Assembly (NCBI GenBank): GCA_943736015.1
Contig: OX031056.1
Span: 62,895,277 to 62,959,276, forward strand
Reading direction: 5' to 3'
DNA: 64,000 bases
Origin: Tridacna crocea
Taxonomy: Eukaryota; Mollusca; Bivalvia; Cardiida; Cardiidae
Made by a program: the position numbers and the translations under genes. A model generated the notes under the pieces. The model was given only the letters and a program-made list of their open reading frames with translations. It was not told where the DNA came from and did not search any database. Every line of letters starts with the position of its first letter. Within the stretch, counting starts at the first letter, position 1. Of this stretch, positions 11,879-20,954 are shown one piece after another.

Positions 11879-12503
11879 TCCGTACTCTACAAGTCCCCCA
11901 CCTTCACAATTAAGAGCCTGCTGTGGTTCCTGCAACCGAGTGATAAGAAAGAGAGCCCTAGATTCTAAATATTAGATTTAAAAAATGAATCGGCTGAGAA
12001 TCGGATCCTCAGTCTCCAGTTTTCGACTGGGCCGTGCTCTAAACCAACTGAATATCGTAACTTTCTTTTTATTATCAATGACAACTGCGCGTACACAATT
12101 CATAAACAGAAGAAATAACAGACGGACGGGACGGATAGATGAGGGGCTGACTGACTGACTTTCTGATTGACTGAATGAATGAATAGATTTGAGTTTACCA
12201 GTCATATCACTTATGCTCGTCCCCTTTTGTCTAATGTACCGATATTAAGATTATATATTTGACATCGATCTGGAAAAGCACAACATAGGTCAATGACTCT
12301 AGATGATAGCTCCCTTGAAACAGAACCCAAATTCGAACATGGTGTAAGCAATTCAGGAATAAGACAGCTCAACTCTGAATTCAAATCATAGCCTATGATA
12401 TGAGAGGCTGTCAATTAACCCTGCAATGCAGAACTATCGCAAGGCAGTCCAAGTGCCTCGACCCCGAGTTGAACCGAGGATGCCTGTATTTCAACTTATC
12501 AGA

Positions 12504-12676
12504 TTATTTCGTATTTACGAAATAATTATTTCGTTTTTACGAAATAATTCTTTCGTTTTTACGAAATAATTCTTTCGTAATTACGAAATAATATTTCGTA
12601 TATACGAAATAATATTTCGTATATAACAAAATAATATTTCGTTTTTACGAAATATTATTTCGTAAAAACGAAATAA
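12504..12676. repeat. Array of ~21-bp palindrome, right
   Basis: Eight units of TTTCGT...ACGAAA palindromes with spacers of the 'aataat' type. The array runs directly into the right terminal inverted repeat at 12661-12732. Confidence 0.85.
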
Positions 12677-12888
12677 CTTGAGAAATTTGCATATTAAAAA
12701 AAGTCGAGCATGTCACTTTAGGGGTTCCGTACTGAAGCACTGAAATTTAGCGGATAACAAAGTTTCATATTTTTTGGGGGGTACCTGCTCTACTTTTTCC
12801 CTTTTCATGCCCTTCCACTTCTTCTAACAACTTCAGACTCTATTTATAGGCCTGCATTGATGACTGAAAACTTGATTGATATATTGTA

Positions 12889-12990
12889 TGGTTTTTAACG
12901 TTGTTTTCAACATTATTTCAGTTACATCGCCACGGCCAGTGCACCTATCAATGCTTTCCTGGAGTCTCTACTACCGGTACCCCGCACAAT
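12889..12990 (+). repeat. Dispersed repeat S, copy 2
   Basis: It contains 'aacgttgttttcaac', 'acatcgccacggccagtgca' and 'cctatcaatg', which match 60368-60425 ('aacgtcgtttt', 'acatcgcggcggtcagtgca', 'cctatgtac'). It is non-coding. Confidence 0.55.
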
Positions 12991-13990
12991 TTTCTTTTTA
13001 ATCCACTGGATGCTATTCCTTGTCACCATCATCGAAACAATGGTCAGCGGTAAGAGAAGAATGAGTCCTGTCGCAATGACTATCATCATTCCTCGGAAAG
13101 AAACTGGATGAGCCCGATAACTGAAAAGTAAAATTGCTACTTTGATATACCACACTACTAGGAGCCATGATCTGCTTATAATTGCATTTTCTTTAATTGT
13201 TCTTTAACAATCTAATTTTCTGCATTAAATGATTTATTTTCTGTTTTTAGACAGTCTATTTCAAATTGTATTTTTCATTCTCTGCAAAAGTCTTGGAAAA
13301 TGTTATTTCATTTTTTCCTGTAATGATGGTTATCGCCACCCTGTGAGACGTGTTGAATGTTATAGTCCCCTGTATTAGGGTCACACTGTTCCCACATTCA
13401 CACTGATGGATCTGACAAAGATGATGATGCAAATAATTTGTAATTAGAATAAAATATTTTTACAGTCCAATGCGACCCTGTGTATTTAGACTCTGTTGAC
13501 TGTTGAATTTTGACAGAGGTTAAGATGCAATTTAGTTGTAGAATCCCATACTAAAGATTCACTGCGACTCTTTGTATTCTGACTGTATATTTGAACATGG
13601 TGAGCATGGTGCATAAGCTATTGTAACCTACAAGCATAGGAGGGTTATGTTACAAACATACAAATGACCATTCTAGAAGTGAAAATGTCAGGACTTCAGA
13701 TTAGAGGGGGTGATGGTATTCTAAAGTCATTATTGTTCTTCGAATCCCTATACTGTGGGTATTCGTTAGAATCCTCTTGATGAGTATGCACAACATAGGG
13801 TTAGTGGAGAATAATTAGTATTTTCAGTTTTTAAATCAAAATCACTCCCTCTATCTGGAGCTCTGAATGCATTATCCGTCTTCGGTGGTTCTTGTTTGTG
13901 TTAAGCACATAAACATACGTTAAATGCACCTAACTTCCACAGCAGAACTTCATCTATCCCGAATGCAAACTGAGTATATAGCTCTAATTA
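12991..13990. other. No gene seen
   Basis: Short ORFs only. A hydrophobic 77-residue minus frame at 12922-13155 overlaps repeat S and lacks support. Confidence 0.45.
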
Positions 13991-13991
13991 A

Positions 13992-14130
13992 GAAATAATC
14001 TTCTTTCTATCGTGGTATATCGTTCAATAAACCACAGTTGTGAGTTATGATGCACAATAAATAATCCACGAGGGTGATAGCACAACGCGGTTTTTTGAAC
14101 GATATACCACGATAGAAAGAAGATTATTTC
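13992..14130. mobile_element. 139-bp palindromic MITE-like element
   Basis: Perfect 36-bp arms lie at 13992-14027 and 14095-14130. The left arm starts GAAATAATCTTCTTTCTATC and the right is its exact complement. The loop is 67 bp. No clear target duplication is seen. The complete identity of the arms suggests recent formation or gene conversion. Confidence 0.8.
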
Positions 14131-14601
14131 GATTCTAACTTGGCCAATTCTTAATGAAAGGAAAACGAGTTCAAACTAAGAGTAAAAACGCGGATGAAGA
14201 TTAAGTTCCATTGAATAACTCACTCATTTAATGACGTCACTCTACATGGATTCTCGCAGATTTTACCACGTTTTCCTTGCACTGTGTTTATAGAGCCAAA
14301 GTCGCGTGTCATGTTAGAATGTGATACTTTCTATCATAATATATTACAGGGGAAACAATTCAAGGTTTAGTTTTCTAACGTTACTATTTGCACAGTTCTT
14401 GTTCCCTTGTATATTTTAACTCCGTGTTTTGTACATCGATGTAGGTATCAACAATTCCTGTTAGATCTTTGTCACCCACGTTGACTACTGACTACAGACC
14501 CCATGACCGCGGACTTTTCAAAGGGGATGTGTCAAACGAAACGATGCAGTAATAAACTTAATTTAAGAGGAACTTTAACGAATAATTAGTTTAGAAGTAT
14601 C

Positions 14602-15210
14602 TTACTTGTTATTTAAATAATTCAAACCAATTTCTCTGCGTCGATTGACTAGATCTCCACAAATCTTTACTTTTAAAAGTGGCCTAGAGTGTCTCCAAAC
14701 GGCACCAGTAGCTCTGTTTGACTTAAGACTTGCCAGGGCATGTTCCACTGTAACTCTATATGAACTTAAATACTGATGAAATATTCTACATTTCTGTTGC
14801 TCCCTCTCTTGTTTTCTTTGTAGTTGGGCCGCAGTGAAAGGCGTGATTATAAGGTACCGATTTGGATATATTTTGTCCGCAAGTAAATAGCAATCAGTTG
14901 GGAAGTCAAGTTCCTCCCCAGGTTCTCTTTGCCATAGAAGCAAACTGTTGTGCGTCATTCATATGACCTAAAACCCCGCTTTCAATTTAAATATTTCCAT
15001 TAATGTCTGTGACAATTTTTGAGTGTATAACATAACGCCTCCGATGACCTGAGTAATAGTGTCTCTGAGGCTGTGTCACTGGCATGTTTATTCTGTGCGA
15101 TGTGCCTCGACGGCCGAGGGGATTTTCTTCCATTTCCCGTACAAATGTTGCCACTGATTTCCGGAGGGCCTGCTTACAAATTGATACAGTTAATCAACAT
15201 TCTTGAAGTT
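14602..15210 (-). pseudogene. PIF/Harbinger transposase, catalytic half
   Basis: Read leftward on the minus strand, it gives in order QWQHLYGKWKK, GTSHRI, YYSGHRRRYVIHSK, GHMNDAQQF, ADKIYPNRY, TPFTAAQLQRK and VTVEHALASLKSNRATG. These are the DDE_Tnp_4 landmarks of Harbinger transposases. The codon expected to supply the first catalytic Asp before GTSH is disrupted by a small deletion near 15104. Stops occur near 15193 and 15007, and a frame change falls near 14940. The N-terminal half lies on the opposite strand from about 15214, so the gene is broken by an inversion as well as by point lesions. Confidence 0.82.
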
Positions 15211-15213
15211 CAA

Positions 15214-15420
15214 AATAACAGACACGCACATAAACTATCAGTTCGCAACAGGGTGCTTTTATTTCTAGTGTGGTTGCGACAATATCCTTGCTTCTGTTTC
15301 CTTTCAAGTATTTTTGACGTTAGTGTTTCCTCAATCAAAAGAGAAATTAACTCGATGTTCCAGCATTTTGAAAACAATGTCAATTCTTTTGGTTTTAATA
15401 ATGAAACAAAATTTCACGAA
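15214..15420 (+). pseudogene. PIF/Harbinger transposase, N-terminal helix-turn-helix part
   Basis: The plus frame reads KLSVRNRVLLFLVWLRQYP, then FLSSIFDVSVSSIKREI, the helical DNA-binding segment that normally precedes the Harbinger catalytic domain. Here it is head-to-head with the catalytic half on the minus strand, with the junction near 15200. The ORF extends upstream to 15073, but that portion is antisense to the catalytic half. Confidence 0.75.
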
Positions 15421-15747
15421 TATTCTGACATCAATCAGGTGTCTCCCCTATTGTATAATAAAATTGTCTACGATCCTCTGAAAAGGAAAACAACGTCTCT
15501 CCCAACACATACATGTATATTGTTATTTCCAGCAAATATCATGTCGTCAACACCTACAGTACTATATGGTAGGGGCTGTGACAAGACAAGAACTACTCGG
15601 TAAAGCGGTTGAAAAAATCATACATGCTTGGCGGTACTTGGCACAGTCCTGGGTGTTATGGAAAGCAGAAATCTTTCTCTTGTTCGTCGCATATTCCTAG
15701 GGAAAAAAAAGAATATTCGTGAAATTTTGTTTCATTATTAAAACCAA
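15389..15747. repeat. Perfect 37-bp inverted repeat
   Basis: The 37 bp at 15389-15425 (starting TTGGTTTTAATAATGAAACA) are repeated exactly, reverse-complemented, at 15711-15747. The spacer is about 285 bp. It sits beside the Harbinger inversion, so it may be a relic of that rearrangement. Confidence 0.85.
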
Positions 15748-15749
15748 AC

Positions 15750-16250
15750 AAATCATTATAAAAAATATTACCATCTTTTTTAATCTAGAAAGCTAGGCGT
15801 TTTGTTATTGTTATGAGTAGTAAGAGCTCTGCGCCATTTTCAAGGTTTTTTTAGTGTTGTATTCAGCGACAACTTAGTCCTCCATATGATTGACTGAACT
15901 TACTAACTAGGATATGGTCGGTCCATTGTGCTGACATTGGCAAGGCAGATGCAGTGCCTTCTCTGTAATCCAGAGGGCTGAAGAGTGAAGTCGTTACTTC
16001 TCCTTGCAAATCATTCTGGATGTCCAGACAGGGCTGAAACGCACGACCATCCCCTCAAGAGGAGGACAGTGTAACAGCTAATACAATGTGGAGACTGTTT
16101 ATTTCGGTGTAATTATTGCCACGTAATTAACTCTTTGAATGAAATGGAGTAATTGCTCGAATCAGTCGGTTTCCCTTGGTGTTGAAAAAAATGGATGTAT
16201 GTAATTACCAAACAAAAGCATTTATTGCATTGCAGTTTCCCTTTAACGAA
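15750..16250. other. No gene seen
   Basis: No ORF with recognisable motifs and no repeat recurring in the window. Confidence 0.45.
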
Positions 16251-16252
16251 AC

Positions 16253-17388
16253 AAGAGGACCATAATGGTCCTATATCACTCACCTGAGCACTAAGCAGCA
16301 AAAGTCTATAACAAAGATTATAATTACCAAATATTGAGCTTCAAGGGCTAATGATGAAACAAGAGCGGCAAATTGTCGGAAGATATGCAATCCCACTGCC
16401 AGTTGTAAAGGAGGTATAATAGTTGCAAAGGGCAGGCAATGCAACAAGCAATTGGACTTGAGACTTCAAAATTCCACCCTGGACAAGCAAACAATACTAT
16501 CAAAATAAAGATCAAAGTGGAATTACTCAAAATCCATGCTAGGTAGAGTTATTGTTCTTGAACACAGTACTCGGTAATGTATCACAACAAACATGCATAC
16601 CGATTTTGAAGTGGTTCCGACTTGGGATGACAAAAATAAATTCCGAACAAGGATTCAATGCAGACTCATGTGAGATTTTACTGAGACAGACATTCTAACC
16701 AATTTTCAATTCAGCTTAGCAAGAAATGTGGTCTCAAGAGTGCTCACAAGAAGACTTTTAAAGATTTCCCTCTTTATCTCTATGTGAAATCTGAGACCAA
16801 CAACATAGGGCTAACTTTCACACCAACACCATAATTTGAAGTATTTTGGTAGAGGGCCACTAGATGATGCTACATGCCAAATATGAAAGCTCTAGCCCTT
16901 ATGGTTTGGGAGAAGGAGATTCCTTCTTTATCGCTATGTGAAATCCGGGCACCCACAACATTGAGCCACTTTCAACACTAGGGCCATTATTCGAGGCATG
17001 TTGGTAGAGGGCCACTAGATGATGCTATATGCCAAAGATGAAGAACATTTTCTAAGATTTCCTTCTTTATCGCTATGTGAAATCCGAGACCCACAACATA
17101 GGGCCAATTCTTTACATCAAGGACAAAAATTTGAATTATTTTGGTAGAGGGCCACTAGATGATGCTACATGCCAAATATGAAAGCTCTGGCCATTGCCAT
17201 TTGGACAAAAAGGTTTTTAAAGATTTCCTTCCTTGTCTCTATGTGAAATCCAAGACCAACAACATAGGTTTGATTTTCACACCAGGGCCATAATTTGAAT
17301 TATTTTGGTAGAGGGTCACTAGATGATGCTGCATGCCAAATATGAAAGCTCTAGCCATTACGGTTTGGGACGAACATTTTCTAAGATT
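16253..17388 (+). repeat. ~160-bp tandem repeat, left of the retroelement
   Basis: It opens with 'aacaagaggaccataatggt' and 'cactcacctgag'. Diverged units follow, beginning 'gatttccttctttatc' (with 'atgtgaaatccgagacc', 'ggtagagggccactagatga' and 'tgccaaatatgaaagctcta'). Unit starts fall near 16757, 16918, 17056, 17219 and 17384. The last unit is interrupted by the LTR element and resumes at 25761. Confidence 0.8.
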
Positions 17389-17691
17389 TGTGACATAACG
17401 GGGGAAAATAATTTAAGTCAATCCTCTTTTCTACATTTTAATTATAGGAAAAGAATGCCGAAGCCCAAGAACAATCTCTTCAGAAAATATCCCCAAAAAT
17501 CTCTCTACTTCTGTGCCCTTTTCCTTATATACTATCTGGAAACTGAACCGCTCAACTACCGGCAATGTTTCAAGTCACCTGAACTGCCCACGCACTGGCA
17601 ATGTTCCAGGCACGCCGTAGACGTACATAGCTCAGGTGAATATAGGACAAGTCATCCTAAAATGGGTAACCCAGACAACGATAGTGTTACA
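17389..17691 (-). repeat. 3' LTR (in element orientation)
   Basis: 303 bp, with plus-strand ends TGTGACATAA...AGTGTTACA. It matches 25456-25760 except for four substitutions and a missing CT pair. The long plus-strand ORF crossing it (17323-17790) is incidental. Confidence 0.95.
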
Positions 17692-17706
17692 TTCCTCCCC
17701 CTCTTA
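17692..17706 (-). other. Polypurine tract
   Basis: On the minus strand the bases just before the 3' LTR read AAGAGGGGGAGGAA, a typical plus-strand primer tract for LTR elements. This fixes the inner boundary of the LTR at 17691/17692. Confidence 0.85.
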
Positions 17707-17709
17707 CAG

Positions 17710-17735
17710 AGACATTTTCCAGTTAGAAAATGTCT
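17710..17735. repeat. Short hairpin beside the polypurine tract
   Basis: Ten-bp perfect arms, AGACATTTTC (17710-17719) and GAAAATGTCT (17726-17735), enclose a 6-nt loop. The role is unknown. Confidence 0.6.
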
Positions 17736-18114
17736 GAAAACAAAAAGCTTAGCAATATGTAAAAAAAACGTATTCACTATTGTTAACTAAAATCATGAAA
17801 CTGTCTCAAACGTAATAAAAAGAGTCCTAATTCTGAATGCATTATTTGTCATAGTTGAGGTAGTGCGCCAAATTGACACGTATAGTAAGATAACTTATGT
17901 TTATGAAAGTTGTTCTCTTTTTTTTAATGTAGATCTTTACTGGAAATAAATATAACCAAGAAAAATCAATAAATAATCATTTAAATAATTAGTTTTATGA
18001 AATGCATAGAATGAAATCATAAGTTTGAACTACATAGAGGTCCACTAGAGTTCTGTGCACATTTTCGTTTCACACCACAGCACCTTTTTGATAAATCCTT
18101 GAAAAAAAAAAAAC

Positions 18115-18360
18115 TTATTGGGCAGCCCTTTGCTGCGCGTCACGTTGTAGGGTCCTGATGCTTTCTGGCGTCCTTGGTGATGGTATCTGGGGCGACTGTG
18201 AATGTTGAATGTGTTGACCGGAGCTGGTGGACGCCGTCAAACTAGCGTCCGAAACAGATGCATTGGTCTTTTTTTTTTTCGATAAATATCGTGCAAAGAA
18301 GATATTGAGAATGAATCTGATTTTCGTATGATTCTTCTTAAATACGCTGTAAGGGAGAAA
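18115..18360 (-). CDS. Possible accessory 3' ORF, no start codon
   Basis: An 81-codon open frame lies between env and the 3' LTR and ends in TAA at 18115-18117. The first half is basic (KKNHTKIRFI, SKKKKT). The second half is rich in Ser, Thr, Gln and Pro (TASTSSGQ, SQSPQIPSPRTPESI) and looks protein-like. There is no Met. A pyrimidine-rich CTCCCTTACAG just inside its 5' end could be a splice acceptor, so it might be a terminal exon. It contains an A11 run, which makes the frame uncertain. I know no homologue. Coding status is unproven. Confidence 0.3.
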   Translation of the reverse strand, partial: FLPYSVFKKNHTKIRFILNIFFARYLSKKKKTNASVSDASLTASTSSGQHIQHSQSPQIPSPRTPESIRTLQRDAQQRAAQ

Positions 18361-18487
18361 TCATACTACATTGTAAGGTTACAAATAAACATAAAAATAA
18401 CTCTGATTTTCGTATGATTCTTCTTAAATACGCTGTAAGGGAGAAATCATACTACATTGTAAGGTTACACATAAACATAAAAATAAC
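18316..18487. repeat. 86-bp tandem duplication
   Basis: Two nearly identical 86-bp units lie at 18316-18401 and 18402-18487, each starting TCTGATTTTCGTATGATTCT. They differ at about one base, so the duplication is recent. It lies in the retroelement downstream of env and touches the 5' part of the possible accessory ORF. Confidence 0.9.
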
Positions 18488-18574
18488 TATCTAGTCGATA
18501 AGAATAGTTCTGCTATGAAAACTAATTGGTACAGTTTTCTTTTTTTTACTGGTTTTTTGTACATATATTTCTAT

Positions 18575-19180
18575 CTAATTAGCGGAGTTTTTCCAGTACA
18601 GGTGCGGATATAATCGCTCTCTGCTAGGGGGTGGCTCATTGGCAGACACCTCGGCTGGTGGTAACGTTCCACCCGACTTCACCTCTTGAAGCTCGATCTC
18701 GGTCGATACCGTAGGTCGTTGCCGTTTCTTTTGCGCATCACGCAAACAATTTGGCAGACATTTATATTTACAATTTTTATATACACAACACAATACAATA
18801 ATGATCAATACTACCAGAACAAGCACAAGACTAACATAAAACCAAGGTGAGAAAGAGGGCTTTGTCGTAAGGTCGATATCGTCGACTGAGTCTATTTGAG
18901 ATATCAGGTTAGTAAAGGACATATCATTGATTTCAGCCAAAGTTTTAGGAATCTGAAGTTTCGTTTCATTAGGAAACTTGTCACGCAGTGGTTTCCAGAT
19001 TAAATCTTTGATATGAGAGAAATTTGCCATAGTTAAATCCAGCGTATTGCTATAAACAGTCGTTGACCTACCCACAACAAAAGGCGTACTTATGGTGAAG
19101 TATTTGTTTGTAGCTGTACAACCAGAATTCACCTTTACAAAACTTAACATTCTTATAACTGCGAACTCGAAGTTCTTCAC
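18575..19180 (-). pseudogene. env: Env C-terminal part: ectodomain end, TM anchor, tail
   Basis: This 201-residue frame contains a long hydrophobic anchor (FYVSLVLVLVVLIIIVLCC) at about residues 112-131, then a Cys/Lys-rich juxtamembrane stretch and an acidic to basic cytoplasmic tail. It overlaps the upstream env frame at 19068-19180 in a different frame, so a small indel splits the glycoprotein in this copy. The overlap region is open in both frames, so the lesion cannot be placed exactly. It acts at the virion or cell membrane in related elements. No restored sequence is given. Confidence 0.75.
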
Positions 19181-20309
19181 GTGATAATAGCTGGTAAGTG
19201 GTTCGAGATTTATCTATTAGGAAACCCGGTGTTTCTAGACCGAAAGCAGCAAGTAAATCTAAGTTGGAATTATTCCCTTGTATATTGAATGAGAATTTTG
19301 AGACCACAGGTAAGGTAGTTGCTTGATAAACATCATACAACTTGTCCATCCTTATCAGTGGAATTGAAAGTATAACCATTATTTTTCCTTCTGTGAAAAA
19401 TGTAGAGCTTGTTAGATATCTATAAAATGTCCATAAATCTGTTTTCGGGTTGCTGATTAGTGAAAGAAGATCCGGTAAGGATTCCTGAATTTCAAGCAAT
19501 AAACCTCGTAATTTAATTGGATGGATAATACGAGTGGATATTTTTCCAAACATCAGTTGATCTAATTGTGCTTGAAGGTTCATTATGTAAAATCTTGCAT
19601 CTTTTAATAGTAATTTGACTTCATCTAATATTAAGCTTAGTCTCGCATGAATTTCCATGAAATTCCTATTTTGCGATATGCCTCTCACAAAATCATGTTG
19701 AATCTTGTTAATCCTTCCGTCAATGTCATGAAGAGTCTCGATTATTTCCAATATAGACTGTCTATTTTCCCTTATTAAAACCCTTGATTCGTTAATTACA
19801 GATATATTTTTTTCGACTACGTGAATTATTTGTTTTTGATTTTTTGCAAGAGCAGACACCTGATTTTTTATGTGATCAAGGTCTCGTTCACTTACGACAC
19901 CGAATAGCCATGATAACCCTTCACCTATAAATGGAAGATGAGAACGCTTTGTTCTTCTAGAAGATGTACCATTGCCCAAATGCTTAAGGAGTTGTTGTAC
20001 TTCTTCGCCTATTTTGTCCTTAAGCTTACTGAGAAATGCTGTCTCTCGTTGTAAGGCCATAAAAATGTTACGAAATGTCTTTAGCTCTTCGTTAGTTTTA
20101 ATATGTTCTGACAGAATGGTCCCTAAGGTAGTTTCAGCGCACTTTATGTCCGTTGCAACTAAAGACATAAAATGTTCGAAACTATCAAAATCAATGACAA
20201 GTGTAGCAAGCCACTTTGCCCTGATAGATGATACTGTGATGATACATTTATGAAAAATAACACTATCTCTTATGATAAAATCACAAACGATACGCGAGTA
20301 TAAGCACAC
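19068..20309 (-). pseudogene. env: Env N-terminal part: fusion-type glycoprotein
   Basis: A 413-residue frame. Near residue 120 is a basic furin-like site (RRTKR) followed by a glycine- and phenylalanine-bearing hydrophobic stretch (FIGEGLSWLFG), the hallmark of class I fusion subunits of the baculovirus F/errantivirus env type. Long coiled-coil-like heptads follow (residues about 140-290). No clear signal peptide is visible at the assigned start, so the true start may lie in a spliced leader. The frame stops at 19068 before any membrane anchor, which is instead in the overlapping 18575-19180 frame. Presumably expressed from a subgenomic RNA. Confidence 0.78.
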
Positions 20310-20474
20310 AAAAACTGCCTAAAAGTTTAGCGTGAAATGCCACATGGTTATCTGAAACGATAATAAATATACACTAATTAAGCTATTGGCATTCCGAATT
20401 CGCGAAGCCTTATCAAAACACAAACATGGTTTTGATCTAGTTAGACTACAAACCAAACTCACACAAAACAAGTC

Positions 20475-20954
20475 TTAGTCCGAAAAGTAAGATTCTGTTG
20501 AAGAATCATAAGCAACATGATCCCATCGTTGATTCCTTGACCGAATTCTTTCTCTTAATTCGGCTAATGGTATATCACTTTCATTCGAACTGGCATTATC
20601 TCGTTTCCTCTGATAACGCTTAATTACTCGACGTTTCTTATCAGTTTCTTGTTCACTAATTGAGTCTGTATCTGATTCTGAAGACACAGGTGGTAACACA
20701 TAATTAGTTGGCCTCAGTTTCTTACCTGTCTTATCTTTAGGAATTTCCCACTCATTTAATTGAGCTAATCTTAAATGCTGGGCATGAGCTTTCGATATTT
20801 CACCCGTTAATTGGTTTTTTATTATGAAGGTAACTGGAGAAGTCTGTTCAATTATGCGAAAATAAGGTTGCCATTGTACATCCAGTTTAGATTTTCGTGA
20901 GTGATTTCTGTTATAAACAGGATCTCCAACCTTAAGTGTAACGTTTTTTGTCAT
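20475..20954 (-). pseudogene. pol: Integrase C-terminal domain, frame-separated from pol
   Basis: The frame starts at the integrase C-terminal barrel (LKVGDPVYNRN, WQPYFRIIEQ, HAQHLRLA), then a long Ser/Asp/Glu- and Arg-rich tail ending FSD. In related elements this is continuous with the integrase core. Here the pol frame ends at 20932 and this frame overlaps it by 23 nt, with the frame change at a short A run near 20940. An apparent +1 break explains it, through mutation or assembly error. Confidence 0.82.

Larger units (their letters stand above)
8937..12732. mobile_element. 3.8-kb TIR-bounded element without transposase
   Basis: The ends are inverted repeats: GTACGGAACCCCTAAAGTGA at 8937 and its reverse complement ending at 12732. 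They match over about 75 bp, through 'catgctcga' and 'tgcaaatttctcaagttatt', and each runs into a palindromic array. TGAA flanks both sides (8933-8936 and 12733-12736), a candidate 4-bp target duplication. Inside are nested imperfect inverted repeats (9150-9470 with 10165-10490; 9590-10045 with 10760-11190), a C20 tract near 11078-11097 and a SINE-like unit near 11640-11875. No ORF resembles a transposase, so it is presumably non-autonomous or a composite. Confidence 0.7.

Noticed and set aside
12922-13155. Hydrophobic minus ORF as a membrane protein
   Set aside because: It overlaps dispersed repeat S and lacks a conserved partner or gene context.
15073-15210. N-terminal part of the plus ORF at 15073-15603 as coding
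   Set aside because: The opposite strand there encodes the Harbinger catalytic landmarks, so this portion is a shadow.
17323-17790. 155-codon plus-strand ORF
   Set aside because: It runs across the tandem repeat, the LTR and element DNA, and the frame has no independent support.
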